From Candidatus Iainarchaeum sp. (GTDB taxonomy: Archaea > Iainarchaeota > Iainarchaeia > Iainarchaeales > GCA-2688035), in assembly GCA_020053055.1 (NCBI GenBank), contig JAGVNX010000077.1:1-35199 (forward strand): 35,199 bases of DNA, written 5' to 3'. Each line of letters begins with the position of its first letter. Position 1 is the first letter of the stretch. The position numbers and the translations under genes are program-made. Below the pieces are notes generated by a model. The model did no database searches and was not told the origin of the DNA. It saw nothing but the letters and a program-made list of their open reading frames with translations. This document shows positions 21,099 through 29,983 of the stretch, in pieces.

Positions 21099-23489
21099 TT
21101 AGTTTTTAGTTTTTTTTGTTTTTTTTAATCCAAATAATCCTTTTTTCTTTTCCCCTAAATCTGTTTGCGGCTGGTTTTGCCGGTTTTTTTCAGGTTTTTC
21201 TTTTGGTTTTTTTTGGGGTTTTACATAATTTGCGATTTTAATTATTGTGTCTCCGAATGCGGGGTATTCTATTTTTATGAGGCTTTCGTTTTCTAGTATG
21301 TTTATTAGTTCTTCAAGCCGTTTTTTTTCAATTTTGGTTTCTTTTTGCAATTCGCCTGTTCTTATTGTGCCTTTTTCTTTTATTATCTGCAAAGCCCTGT
21401 CAAGGTCTGTTTCAATAAGATAGTTTCTGATTTCTTTTTCTGTTGTCTTTATTTTTTCTTTTTCTTTGTTTTCAAGGGTTGTTGGAAAAGTCGGCATTTC
21501 TACTTCTGACCAGGTTTCTTCAATTGGCTCAATAATTACCCTGCGCGGTTCTTCCCTTGGTTTTTTGAAAAATCTCGTAATCGGCAATGGTTTTATGTGA
21601 ATTTCTTTTTTTGGCCTTTGCATTTCCCGGACTTTTGAAGTGATTTTTTGCATTTCTTCGAGTTCTTCTTGGCGGGAATTCCAGCCTTCTTCCCTGCTTG
21701 CTGCGTCTGCTTCTGTGATTTCAGCTTGTTTTTCGGCAGGTTCTTCAATTGGCTCTGTTTGTTCGCCGATTTTTTCGGGGTATTCTTGCGATTGTTGTTT
21801 TTGTTCTTCTTTTGGAATTTTTGTTTCTCGCATGGTTTGATTAATTTTGACATTTGCCGTGTATTGCTGGTTTTCTTTTTTTTGCGTTTTTCCAAACATT
21901 TTTCCAAAAATGCCTTTTTTTTCCTGTTGTTTTGGCAAAATTGTTTCTGCTCTTGGTGTTTCTTCCGGGCTTTTTTCTGTTGTTGCAGCAGTTGTTTGCG
22001 TTGAAACCGGGATTGTTTTCTGCGCTTGCCCTTCTGCAATTGGCTGCTGCATTGTTTCTGTTTGCCTTGGCAAAACCTGGTTTTCTTGGATTGGCGTGCT
22101 TGCCAGCCATGGAAACTGGAATCCTTTTTTTTCAATTTCCTGTTCAGCTTGCCTTTGGAGTTCGTTCATTTTTACGAGTTTTTCAAGGCTTGCCAGTAAT
22201 TGGTTGCTGTCCAATGGCTTTATTTCCCGGGCAATTGTCTGTTCCGGCATTTTGTAGTTGTTTAATAATTCTACAAGATAATTTTCTATTTCCATCATTT
22301 TTTCGTCGCTTATTCTTCCGGAAAGCTTTTGCGTGATTATTTTTTCAAGTTCGCCGCTTAATTTTTTTCCCTTGTTTTTTGGAGCGCTTTTTGTTTTTTC
22401 CAAAATTTTCTTTTTTTCTTCTAACTCGTAGAGTTTTGACTGGTAATCCATTACTTTTTCCTGAAAATCAGGGAGAGGAATTCGTCGTTTGTAAAAGTCT
22501 ATTTCCATGCGTTTCTGCATTCTTTTCATTTGTTCTATTTGCTGGTCAATGTTCAGCATTCCCTCGTTGCTTTCTATTACTATTTTTGGTTTTGGCGTTG
22601 CCCGCACCAATGTGCCGGCTGCGAGCATGATTGCTTTTGCGGCTTCAGCCAAATCAGTCATTGTTTTCAGTTCAAAAGGCGATTTTGTTTCTTCTTTGAA
22701 AATAATCTGGCCTTTTGACTGGTTGTCGGCAAGTTGTTCCATTTCAAGGTCTTCTTTTGCAAAAGCAACTTTGTTAAGGAGCGCAATTTGTGTTTTGTAT
22801 TCGCGGATTTTTTTTGACAGGCCTGCTTTTTTTCTGAGCTGTTCTTCTGAAAGCTTTTTTTCTTCCTGCGCGTGCTTTAATTGGTTCAGTTCTCTTTGGT
22901 ATCTTGTTTGCCAGGATTCAAGCCTTGTTATTTTTAGCCTTATTTTTCTCAGGTTTTCCCTTAATGCCCTTGGCTCTTCTTTTATTTTTTCATAAACGCC
23001 TTCCAGTTTTTCCATTTCCGGGGATTCTGGCTGGAATTCTTCGCTTTTTTCCTGCCCTGAAAAAAATTCAGGGTTTTTTTGCGTTTCGGCATAGCCTTGT
23101 TCTGTTTCAAATGTTTTTTCCCGCGCTTCTTTTTTTGTTTTTCTTTTGAAAATCCTGCTGAACAATCTTGAAAAAAAGCCTTGTTTTTTTCCAGGCTCTT
23201 TTGCCTGTTCTGCGAATAATCTTTTTTTTGCACTGTCTTCTATTTGTGCTTTTATCATTTCCTTTAAAATCGGCTTGTCTCCGGAAATTTGGGTTTCAAC
23301 AATTCTGCCGATTTCTGTTTTTAATTGGTCAAAAGTTTGGGCTTGGGAAACAAGCAGCATTCTTCTTGCTTCGTCGTCTTTTGCCCCGAGGGCTTTCAGT
23401 GTTTTGAGTATTTTGTCTTCTGTTTCGCCTTCCCTAATCATTTCGCTGATTATTTTTATTATTCCTTTTTCGCTTTTTTCTGCAGGCAT
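21099..23489 (-). CDS. Large coiled-coil protein with C-terminal winged helix, 796 aa
   Basis: No family recognised. The N-terminal 55 residues form helices like a small regulatory domain (EGETEDKILKTLKALGAKDD). Then follow a basic Phe patch (GFFSRLFSRIFKRKTKK), long charged coiled coil (for example ELNQLKHAQEEKKLSEEQLR), a low-complexity Gln/Glu/Pro/Lys region (about residues 460-640) that repeats the FGKMFGKTQKK-type basic patch, and a C-terminal winged-helix-like domain (RALQIIKEKGTIRTGELQKE, LINILENESLIKIEYPAFGD). The ATG at 23489 is preferred to the GTG at 23498. It lies between a surface-protein gene and the secretion ATPase in the same operon, so a cytoplasmic scaffold or regulator of the pilus machine is likely, though this is inference. 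Confidence 0.78.
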   Translation of the reverse strand: MPAEKSEKGIIKIISEMIREGETEDKILKTLKALGAKDDEARRMLLVSQAQTFDQLKTEIGRIVETQISGDKPILKEMIKAQIEDSAKKRLFAEQAKEPGKKQGFFSRLFSRIFKRKTKKEAREKTFETEQGYAETQKNPEFFSGQEKSEEFQPESPEMEKLEGVYEKIKEEPRALRENLRKIRLKITRLESWQTRYQRELNQLKHAQEEKKLSEEQLRKKAGLSKKIREYKTQIALLNKVAFAKEDLEMEQLADNQSKGQIIFKEETKSPFELKTMTDLAEAAKAIMLAAGTLVRATPKPKIVIESNEGMLNIDQQIEQMKRMQKRMEIDFYKRRIPLPDFQEKVMDYQSKLYELEEKKKILEKTKSAPKNKGKKLSGELEKIITQKLSGRISDEKMMEIENYLVELLNNYKMPEQTIAREIKPLDSNQLLASLEKLVKMNELQRQAEQEIEKKGFQFPWLASTPIQENQVLPRQTETMQQPIAEGQAQKTIPVSTQTTAATTEKSPEETPRAETILPKQQEKKGIFGKMFGKTQKKENQQYTANVKINQTMRETKIPKEEQKQQSQEYPEKIGEQTEPIEEPAEKQAEITEADAASREEGWNSRQEELEEMQKITSKVREMQRPKKEIHIKPLPITRFFKKPREEPRRVIIEPIEETWSEVEMPTFPTTLENKEKEKIKTTEKEIRNYLIETDLDRALQIIKEKGTIRTGELQKETKIEKKRLEELINILENESLIKIEYPAFGDTIIKIANYVKPQKKPKEKPEKNRQNQPQTDLGEKKKGLFGLKKTKKTKN

Positions 23490-23507
23490 AAAAATCACTT
23501 TTCAATT

Positions 23508-24689
23508 TTATTGTGCATTTCCAATTTTAAGATTTGTAAAACCAGGTTTTGAAACATTAAAATCAAAACCATTAAATTTAATCAATGAAATCGGCTTGTT
23601 AAACATGATTTTTGTTGCAATGGTTACTGGGTTGTGCTGGGAAGGCTTGTTGTCCATGGAAACTATGATTTTTGGCGTGCCAGACAATTTTGTAAAATTC
23701 AAGACAAAAACATCAGTATAGCCTCCGACATAAAGTTTTAATTTGAAATAATTGTTGATGCTTGTGCGAACATGGTTTGCGGCTTTCGCGCTGCAGCATG
23801 TCACATCGCAAGGCGGTTGCCATGCACAATCTGCAATCGGGATTGCAGTTGAAATGCTTGCATACGGATTGCTGTTTGCTTGCAAGAATGGGTTTAAAAC
23901 CGGGTTTTTTGAGCCTGCTGTAAGGTCGCCGTAAAATTCCCATTTTTGTATTATAAGCGGCAGGCATGTTGGTGGCAGGGGCCCTCCTCCTCCTCCCCCT
24001 CCTCCTGGCGCGCAGTATTTTTTCGGAAAGGAAACATTGAAATCTATTCTTCTTATCTGGCTTATGTCAAAGCTGCATCCTTTTGACTGGCCGTCAGTAA
24101 AAATGTTCAGCTGTGGCCCTGTTGGCTGGGTATCATATAAAATGCATTCGTCTAAAATCAGGTAGGTAAGCTTGTCATTGCCGCCCCAATCTGAATTTTT
24201 AGCAGCCCTTGCAGTTATGTTTAAGTCGCCGTTTATGTTTTTGTCTGAAACAAAAATTGAGTAAAGGTTCAGAGAATCAAAAATTTTTTTTGTTTGCTCG
24301 TCTGCAGAATCAATTGGAGTTACCTGGCTTATTTCAATCCATCCGCATCCATTGGGAGAAGCATTTGGGCCTGTGCATGGGCAGATATCGTGGTCGTCAC
24401 TTGTTTCGCAGCCTGGCTGGATACAATTGTCAGCGCAGGCAATGTTTCCTGAATCATATTCAAAGGGGGTAAGAATTCTGCTTTGCATTCTTCCTGCATA
24501 GCCTGTTTTCATTGCCAATATTTCATTGTAAATGTTTTGAAAACCAGTGCTTGCTGAATTGAAAGCTGTTTCTTCTATTATGCTTTGCTTTTGCCATGTG
24601 GCTGTTTGTTTCACTCCGCTTCCGGCAAGAATCACTGCAAGCCCCATGAGAAATATTATAAAAGCAAGGAAAAAGCCTTTTTTGTTCAT
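23508..24689 (-). CDS. Membrane-anchored or secreted pilus-operon protein, 393 aa
   Basis: No family recognised. After MNKKG comes a single hydrophobic segment (FFLAFIIFLMGLAVILAGSG), so the protein is a signal-anchored or pilin-like exported protein. The outside part is Cys-rich early (CADNCIQPGCETSDDHDICP, CGW), carries a polyglycine run of eight followed by PLPP near the middle, and has a second Cys cluster (CAWQPPCDVTCCS), all suited to disulphides outside the cell. The C-terminal 130 residues look like beta sandwich. I start at 24689, two bases after the stop of the vWA gene, whose translation it probably follows. The longer frame to 24809 runs into that gene and is not credible. Confidence 0.8.
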   Translation of the reverse strand: MNKKGFFLAFIIFLMGLAVILAGSGVKQTATWQKQSIIEETAFNSASTGFQNIYNEILAMKTGYAGRMQSRILTPFEYDSGNIACADNCIQPGCETSDDHDICPCTGPNASPNGCGWIEISQVTPIDSADEQTKKIFDSLNLYSIFVSDKNINGDLNITARAAKNSDWGGNDKLTYLILDECILYDTQPTGPQLNIFTDGQSKGCSFDISQIRRIDFNVSFPKKYCAPGGGGGGGGPLPPTCLPLIIQKWEFYGDLTAGSKNPVLNPFLQANSNPYASISTAIPIADCAWQPPCDVTCCSAKAANHVRTSINNYFKLKLYVGGYTDVFVLNFTKLSGTPKIIVSMDNKPSQHNPVTIATKIMFNKPISLIKFNGFDFNVSKPGFTNLKIGNAQ

Positions 24690-24691
24690 TT

Positions 24692-27600
24692 TTATTTCAC
24701 CCAGGCAGAGTATTGCACTTTGAAATAATAAACTTTTGATTCGCTTAAGCAATAAATTTTTGCTATGTTGTTTCTGCTGCAGTCTTTTGCCCCGCTTATT
24801 ACCCCCCAAATGTAATCATCTCCCCAGAGTCTTGTGCCATTAATTGAAACAGTGTAATTTGGCACTGCTGGAAGAGGGGTGTATTTTACATTGCCATCTT
24901 GTATTGCTGGGGTTCCACACTGTTCTCCTTCGCTTACGCATATGATGGGCGGCACAGATTCAACAGCTTCTACTTGGTGTGTTAGCGTGCTGTTGTCGTA
25001 AAAGCCCACATAAAGGGGGTTTGCATCTCCTGTGAAGCCTACACAGTTCAGGTCAAAGTTTATTCTGGTGTCTGTTTGGCTGTTTATTGTTCCGCTTGTG
25101 AATTTTATTTGGCAATCCCTGTATCTAAAATTTACTGTTTGCCTGCATGTTGTTAAATCATAAAGGCAATCTGGTGCACAAGTGCTGTCACAAAGCGTGT
25201 CTGTTCCCCAAGCATAATTGTTTTGGTCTTTTATTATTGTTGTCTGAATTGTTGGAAATTGCGCTGTATCGCTTTGGCAGTATTCCCCTGTGCAGGGAAT
25301 TCTTTCCAAAAACGTTTGGCTTGTATAGTCTCCTGTAATGTCAACATCAAATATTATGCTTTGATTTGTCCATTCTGCCTCTGTTGTGCAGGCAGGGCCC
25401 CATATAATCCCAGCTGATTTTTGGCATTTGTAATCTTGGGTGTATCTTTCGCATTTGCATATTTCTGTCCCCGGCTCTGCAGGTATTACTACTTGGGTAT
25501 TTGGAATTGCTGTTCCAATTTCCTCTGCAATTATCGCGTAAATTTCAGCCAGTGCACTTTGGTCTGCTGCATAATAATACCTTCCGCATTTTTTTGTAGT
25601 GTCAATTGTATAATCCCCAATATCATAACCAGGCAGGCAATCAGGATATTTTGGATTTTCGCCTGTTTTTCTTACTTTTGTCTGGTCTAGGCATGCAGTT
25701 CCATTTTCAGTATATGCATAGCAAGGCTCTTTTGCAACGTCTCTTAAAGATTCTTCATTAACTTCTGTTCCAAATCCAATTGTATAAATCGTTGCACCCA
25801 AAAGGTTTCTTGCATTGTCTGCTGCACTAATTGCATATTCTACTGCTGTTGAAGCAGGCTCAGGCTTGTTTGCCAAGCCGTCTGATAATAAGACAATTGT
25901 TTTTCTGTATCCTGCCAGGTCGCCATTGCTTAATGAGTTTGTAGCGCTTGTTATTGCAGCGCCTATGTTTGTTTCGCCTGTAGCTGCAAGGCTGTCCAAA
26001 GCCGCTTTCAATTCTGCTTTTCCTAGGTCATTAAGGGCTGTTGGAACTTGGTTTTCTGTGGCTGTGTCTGAATATGAAATGATTCCCATTTTGTCATTGG
26101 TTTTCCATTGTGCGTTATCAATAAAGCTTGCTGCAGCATCTGCTGCAGCATCAAGCCTTTGAGTATTCCATAATATTGAATATGTGTCGCCTAAAGAACT
26201 AAGGTCATTGCTCCATCCCAAAACTTGCCATGTTCCTTCTGCAATATCCAATGCCCTTTCTCCAGTAGTGCACGAATTGGTGTCATTTGTGCTATTTCTG
26301 TTTATTGCTATGCAACTGTTTGTGATTGGTTTTTGGCCATTTGCATTGGTATCTGCCAGTCCTGAACCTGTTGGCGCTTTTAATGTAAATTTTTGATAAT
26401 TGCATGGCCCTCCATAGTTAGTTGCCCCGATTGTTGCTTTCAGGCCTCTTGTTTTGCTTGTTATGTTTAATGAATCCAGCAAAGAGTATGTTGAAGGGTT
26501 TGGATTGTTACATGTTCCGCTTGTTCCAGATGCACAGGTTGATCCAGCGCATGTCCCGGTATTGTATTCTGCAGTAGGGTAAGAAGTATATGGCGTTCCA
26601 TTGATTGTAACTGGTTCTACTTTTCCTACAAACAATTCATGTTCATATTCTATCCGATCTGAGTATGTTTCTTTTTCAGCCCATGCTTCAATTGTCCAGT
26701 TCCCTGTTGGCAGAGTTGTTGGAATAAATGGCGCACTAGAAATACCAGCCAAAGGGTCGAACGAATTGCCAATAATCGCATAGTTAGTTGGGCTTGTTTT
26801 TGTTGGAGGCACTGTGGCAACAACAGTACCACTCGGGTTTTTAACTCTTAATCCAACTCCGCACTCGCCTTCGGGATAAAACTGATAGTACGTGTTATAT
26901 AAACGTACTCTAAGCGCGTAAGTTGAGGGGTCTAATATTGGTATTGTGCCAACAATGTGCCAATCACTTTCATTAGGAGAACACGTGTTTATTGCTGGTA
27001 TCATTGCCCAGATGTAGATAGTTCGCGGAACCATGTATATTCCAACCCAAATTGGCTTGTTTATTATTGTCTGTTTGTCTGCCCATAAGTCAATTGTCCA
27101 GTTTCCAGGTACAATAATTTGGTTTCCAGGCAAAACAATGTTGCTTTTTGTCAAACCTGCATAATAGGTTGCAGCATTCACTGAAGGCGAGGATTCAGCA
27201 TACCAGGGACTTGATTTATTTGGCGTCCATAATCTTATTTTTGCACTTGAACATACATAGGGATTTGCATCTGTTTTTGTGGTATATCTGTTCCAAAAGT
27301 AAATTGCATCGGTCTCGCGTACCATTTTATCGCGTATTTCTGGTGTCATGTTAAAGCTTCCAACATTCGGTATCCAGCCTGTGTAATTTCCGCAGTTGCT
27401 TGGCGTGTCTTGTGTGCAGGTGCCTGGCGGGTCTGGCTGGCAAGTGCCATTGTTGAAAGGGCCGTCTGCATATGATTTTTTTCTCATGTCCAGTTTGCTC
27501 ATGCTTCCGCTTTTGTCCATTATTGTCATTATTGCTATTGGGCTTCTAAAACCGCTTTTTTCGCTTATTGTTACTGTTGCAATTTCATTGTCATCTATTC

Positions 27601-28267
27601 CATTTTCAGAATCGTAACAATACATTGTTGATGCTGGAAAAAACGGTTCCGGTGTTTCTCCATAGGGCGGAGTGTTTGTTGCGTTTACTTTTGTTGTTAT
27701 TGTTGATAGGTCATCTAATTGCAGGGCAGTGTTTTTTTTGTTTTTTTGCTCTGTTTCTATTATGCAGCTGTTTGCTATGTTATCTTTCAGGTATGGCTGT
27801 CTTTTCATGAATGCCTGGCTTCCAGTATAAATTTCTTTGTTTTCAGGTATTTGATTTCCTCCTGTTACTGTTGAATTTAGGTCAAAGCAGTCGTCAAATT
27901 TTTTTGTGCTTTTGCATTCTGTTAGCGCTTCTGTTTTTTGTTCGTATTGTTCTATTTGTATGTTTAAATCCATGTTTTCCGGCAATAGTTTTTTCATTTC
28001 AAAATAGATTGTGTTTGCATCCAGGTTTGTCAGGGGGTCTCCTGTGTTGTCTACGAATACTCGCCCGATTATGCCATTGTTGTCCATTGCTGTTATTGTG
28101 TCGTCAAGCATTTGTTTTGAATTTGTTTGCTGTGTTATGCTGGTTGTCTGTGTTTCTGTCCTGAGCCCTAATCCTATATAGGATGTTAGTGCAATGAGGA
28201 TTACTATTGCAAATAATGTGTCAAGTGAAATTGCGAATCCTTTGGCTCTAATTTTTGTAATGCCCAT
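24692..28267 (-). CDS. Giant pilin-like surface protein with a split von Willebrand A domain, 1191 aa
   Basis: The N-terminus (MGITKIRAKGFAISLDTLFA then IVILIALTSYIGLG) is a pilin-like or anchor helix. The vWA domain starts at residue 244 with IAIMTIMDKSGSMS (MIDAS D251, S253, S255), is interrupted from about 258, and resumes at about 704 with AAADAAASFIDNAQW, the MIDAS Thr (T766 in GETNIG) and Asp (D796 in VLLSDG), ending near residue 850. The insert is Cys-, Thr- and Pro-rich, with three related modules ending in GNWTIDLWADK, GNWTIEAWAEK and GTWQVLGWSND. The last 300 residues are Cys-rich. It is probably a pilus-tip or surface adhesin. It sits between pilin-like genes and the secretion machinery in one operon. 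Confidence 0.88.
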   Translation of the reverse strand: MGITKIRAKGFAISLDTLFAIVILIALTSYIGLGLRTETQTTSITQQTNSKQMLDDTITAMDNNGIIGRVFVDNTGDPLTNLDANTIYFEMKKLLPENMDLNIQIEQYEQKTEALTECKSTKKFDDCFDLNSTVTGGNQIPENKEIYTGSQAFMKRQPYLKDNIANSCIIETEQKNKKNTALQLDDLSTITTKVNATNTPPYGETPEPFFPASTMYCYDSENGIDDNEIATVTISEKSGFRSPIAIMTIMDKSGSMSKLDMRKKSYADGPFNNGTCQPDPPGTCTQDTPSNCGNYTGWIPNVGSFNMTPEIRDKMVRETDAIYFWNRYTTKTDANPYVCSSAKIRLWTPNKSSPWYAESSPSVNAATYYAGLTKSNIVLPGNQIIVPGNWTIDLWADKQTIINKPIWVGIYMVPRTIYIWAMIPAINTCSPNESDWHIVGTIPILDPSTYALRVRLYNTYYQFYPEGECGVGLRVKNPSGTVVATVPPTKTSPTNYAIIGNSFDPLAGISSAPFIPTTLPTGNWTIEAWAEKETYSDRIEYEHELFVGKVEPVTINGTPYTSYPTAEYNTGTCAGSTCASGTSGTCNNPNPSTYSLLDSLNITSKTRGLKATIGATNYGGPCNYQKFTLKAPTGSGLADTNANGQKPITNSCIAINRNSTNDTNSCTTGERALDIAEGTWQVLGWSNDLSSLGDTYSILWNTQRLDAAADAAASFIDNAQWKTNDKMGIISYSDTATENQVPTALNDLGKAELKAALDSLAATGETNIGAAITSATNSLSNGDLAGYRKTIVLLSDGLANKPEPASTAVEYAISAADNARNLLGATIYTIGFGTEVNEESLRDVAKEPCYAYTENGTACLDQTKVRKTGENPKYPDCLPGYDIGDYTIDTTKKCGRYYYAADQSALAEIYAIIAEEIGTAIPNTQVVIPAEPGTEICKCERYTQDYKCQKSAGIIWGPACTTEAEWTNQSIIFDVDITGDYTSQTFLERIPCTGEYCQSDTAQFPTIQTTIIKDQNNYAWGTDTLCDSTCAPDCLYDLTTCRQTVNFRYRDCQIKFTSGTINSQTDTRINFDLNCVGFTGDANPLYVGFYDNSTLTHQVEAVESVPPIICVSEGEQCGTPAIQDGNVKYTPLPAVPNYTVSINGTRLWGDDYIWGVISGAKDCSRNNIAKIYCLSESKVYYFKVQYSAWVK

Positions 28268-28373
28268 TTTTTTTCAGCCCGATTTTTGATTTAATTGCGG
28301 TTTATTATAATTAACGTTTTTTAGTATAAAATTGTATGCCAGGCGCTTTTAGAAGCTTTTTTTGGAATGGGTG

Positions 28374-29006
28374 TTAATTGTATGCCCAGAGTTCCATTGT
28401 TGCTGTTCCGCTGTAGCTTGTGCCTTCGTAATACACTATTCTTTTTTGCACTATTGTTTTTTTTGTGCTTGAGCCAATTGGGGTTATGCCTGTTGCCATG
28501 TCGGTTTCCTGGCCTCGAATTTTTTCCTTAATCAGGGTTTCTTGCGGGTTTTTGTTTGGGTCAAAATAATAAAACCGAAAATAATAGTTCATGTCTCCCA
28601 GCAATAATATTTTTGCCTTTGTTTTTTCATAATTTTCAAAGCAGTTTGTTGTGCAGTCATCCCAGATTTTTCCGTATTCCACAAATTTGGCAAGCTTGTT
28701 TTTGTCTATTGCCCTGTCTCTTTTTGCAAGGCCAATGAACAGTACATTGTCAATGCTTGGGTCAAATTGCCAGTCTGTTCCGCCATTTGTTTTTTCTCCG
28801 AGGTTTTTTACCATGAAATTCAATGCCCTTGAGCTTGTTGCTTCCAGTTCATAGTCTATCAGCTGGTTTTCTGCAAAAGAATTTTGGTTTTCCCAGATTG
28901 TCACTGCGATTGCAAGAACTGCAAGAAAAATTGTTGTTCCGATTACTATGTCTAAAGAAACTGCCTGGGCTTTTTTGTCACTGTGAAGTGAATACAACAA
29001 AACCAC
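28374..29006 (-). CDS. Pilin-like exported protein, 210 aa
   Basis: N-terminus HSDKKAQAVSLDIVIGTTIF followed by LAVLAIAVTIW has the layout of an archaeal class III pilin signal, with Asp in place of the usual Glu at +5; the vWA protein has the same SLD motif. The mature part (about 170 residues) is unrecognised. The start is uncertain: GTG at 29006 gives the longest form, but AAAGGTGG lies just before two TTG codons (29000, 28997), so a TTG start is quite possible. It overlaps the preceding pilin-like gene by 29 bases. A 106-bp gap with AT-rich TATA candidates separates it from the vWA gene, which may have its own promoter. Confidence 0.78.
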   Translation of the reverse strand: MVLLYSLHSDKKAQAVSLDIVIGTTIFLAVLAIAVTIWENQNSFAENQLIDYELEATSSRALNFMVKNLGEKTNGGTDWQFDPSIDNVLFIGLAKRDRAIDKNKLAKFVEYGKIWDDCTTNCFENYEKTKAKILLLGDMNYYFRFYYFDPNKNPQETLIKEKIRGQETDMATGITPIGSSTKKTIVQKRIVYYEGTSYSGTATMELWAYN

Positions 29007-29394
29007 CTTTTTTTGACAGCTTGTATTGGGCTTGGGTTCCCTCTGCTAAGGAAATCCCGCCTGCATTTGTGTCTCCATGCTCTTTGTCAAATTGTGCATT
29101 TCCAAAATAATTGCAGGAATAATTGTCAATTGTTATCTGCCCTGGCTTTGCCGCAATTTTTTTTATTACCGCTGTTTTTTCAACAAAAATATTTTTTTCA
29201 GCTAAGCCTTGGCTTGCATAAATTTCTGAAATCGCATCAGCTATTTTGTTGCATTCAATGCTGTTAGAATTTATGCTTGTTATCCTGTTACTTTGGATGT
29301 TTTGCTGGGCATAGGCCGTTACCCCAACCAAAAGCAGCAGCATTGCCACTAATGCTGCAATAAGAAATTCAAAGGAAACCTGTGCTTTTTTCAA
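28978..29394 (-). CDS. Class III pilin-like protein, 138 aa
   Basis: N-terminus MKKAQVSFEFLIAALVAMLL: a two-Lys leader, Gln at the expected cleavage site and Glu at +5 (QxSxE pattern), then a hydrophobic core helix. The mature part is short (about 110 residues), with two cysteines (SIECNK, NYSCNYFGN) and a Gly-rich C-terminal half. It is the second gene of the pilus operon, 11 nt after the first pilin-like gene, and probably a minor pilin. Confidence 0.8.
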   Translation of the reverse strand: MKKAQVSFEFLIAALVAMLLLLVGVTAYAQQNIQSNRITSINSNSIECNKIADAISEIYASQGLAEKNIFVEKTAVIKKIAAKPGQITIDNYSCNYFGNAQFDKEHGDTNAGGISLAEGTQAQYKLSKKGGFVVFTSQ

Positions 29395-29405
29395 GGCGCC
29401 ACCTT

Positions 29406-29933
29406 TTATTTGTCAAGCCGAATTAGTTTTCTTTCTGTCCAGCTTGCTTTGATTTTGTATCTAAAATTGTTTATCAAAATGTCTCCTGGGATTACAAGCC
29501 TTGCTTTTGTGGGATAGAGCAGTTCGTTTCCGGAATTTTCAGTTACTTTTACAGCGCTTGATTTTATGCAATCAGGGTCATCACTGCATTGTCTTAATGG
29601 GTCTGCAGTGTTGCAGGTGCATCCTGCTCCTTGTGTGCTTGCTATTGGGCATCCTTTTAGTTCCGAATCTGTTTTGCATATGCTCCAGATGCTGATGCTT
29701 GTTACTTGGGTTGGCCAGCTTGCTTCTGCAAATTGGATGTTTCCCGGCCCCATTGCATAAACAAGGTCTATTGTCTGGACAAGGTTGTCAAGGCTTTCGC
29801 CTGTTTGCTGTGCGCTTATGCTCTGGCTTGTTGTTGCCAGCGAAGCGCTGAACAGGACCACTACTATTACCATTGCAAATACGCTTACAATCAGATATTC
29901 CATTGCTGCCTGTGCAGTGCATGCGAGCTTCAT
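29406..29933 (-). CDS. Class III pilin-like protein, first gene of the pilus operon, 175 aa
   Basis: N-terminus MKLACTAQAAMEYLIVSVFA then MVIVVVLFSASLA fits the class III pilin signal (Gln at the cleavage site, Glu at +5). The mature domain has a cysteine cluster (ICKTDSELKGCPIA, GCTCNTADPLRQCSDDPDC), which would give disulphide-stabilised loops. A good TATA box, 28 nt before the ATG, makes this the head of the 14-kb minus-strand cluster. It is probably a minor or tip pilin. Confidence 0.82.
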   Translation of the reverse strand: MKLACTAQAAMEYLIVSVFAMVIVVVLFSASLATTSQSISAQQTGESLDNLVQTIDLVYAMGPGNIQFAEASWPTQVTSISIWSICKTDSELKGCPIASTQGAGCTCNTADPLRQCSDDPDCIKSSAVKVTENSGNELLYPTKARLVIPGDILINNFRYKIKASWTERKLIRLDK

Positions 29934-29956
29934 ATTCTACAATTAACAAGTTTCTA

Positions 29957-29965
29957 ATATATAAA
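29957..29965 (-). promoter_or_regulatory. TATA box of the pilus operon
   Basis: Minus-strand TTTATATAT is centred 28 nt before the ATG at 29933, so the operon starts as a leaderless transcript. Confidence 0.6.
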
Positions 29966-29983
29966 TCTGATTTGTGCTGGCAT

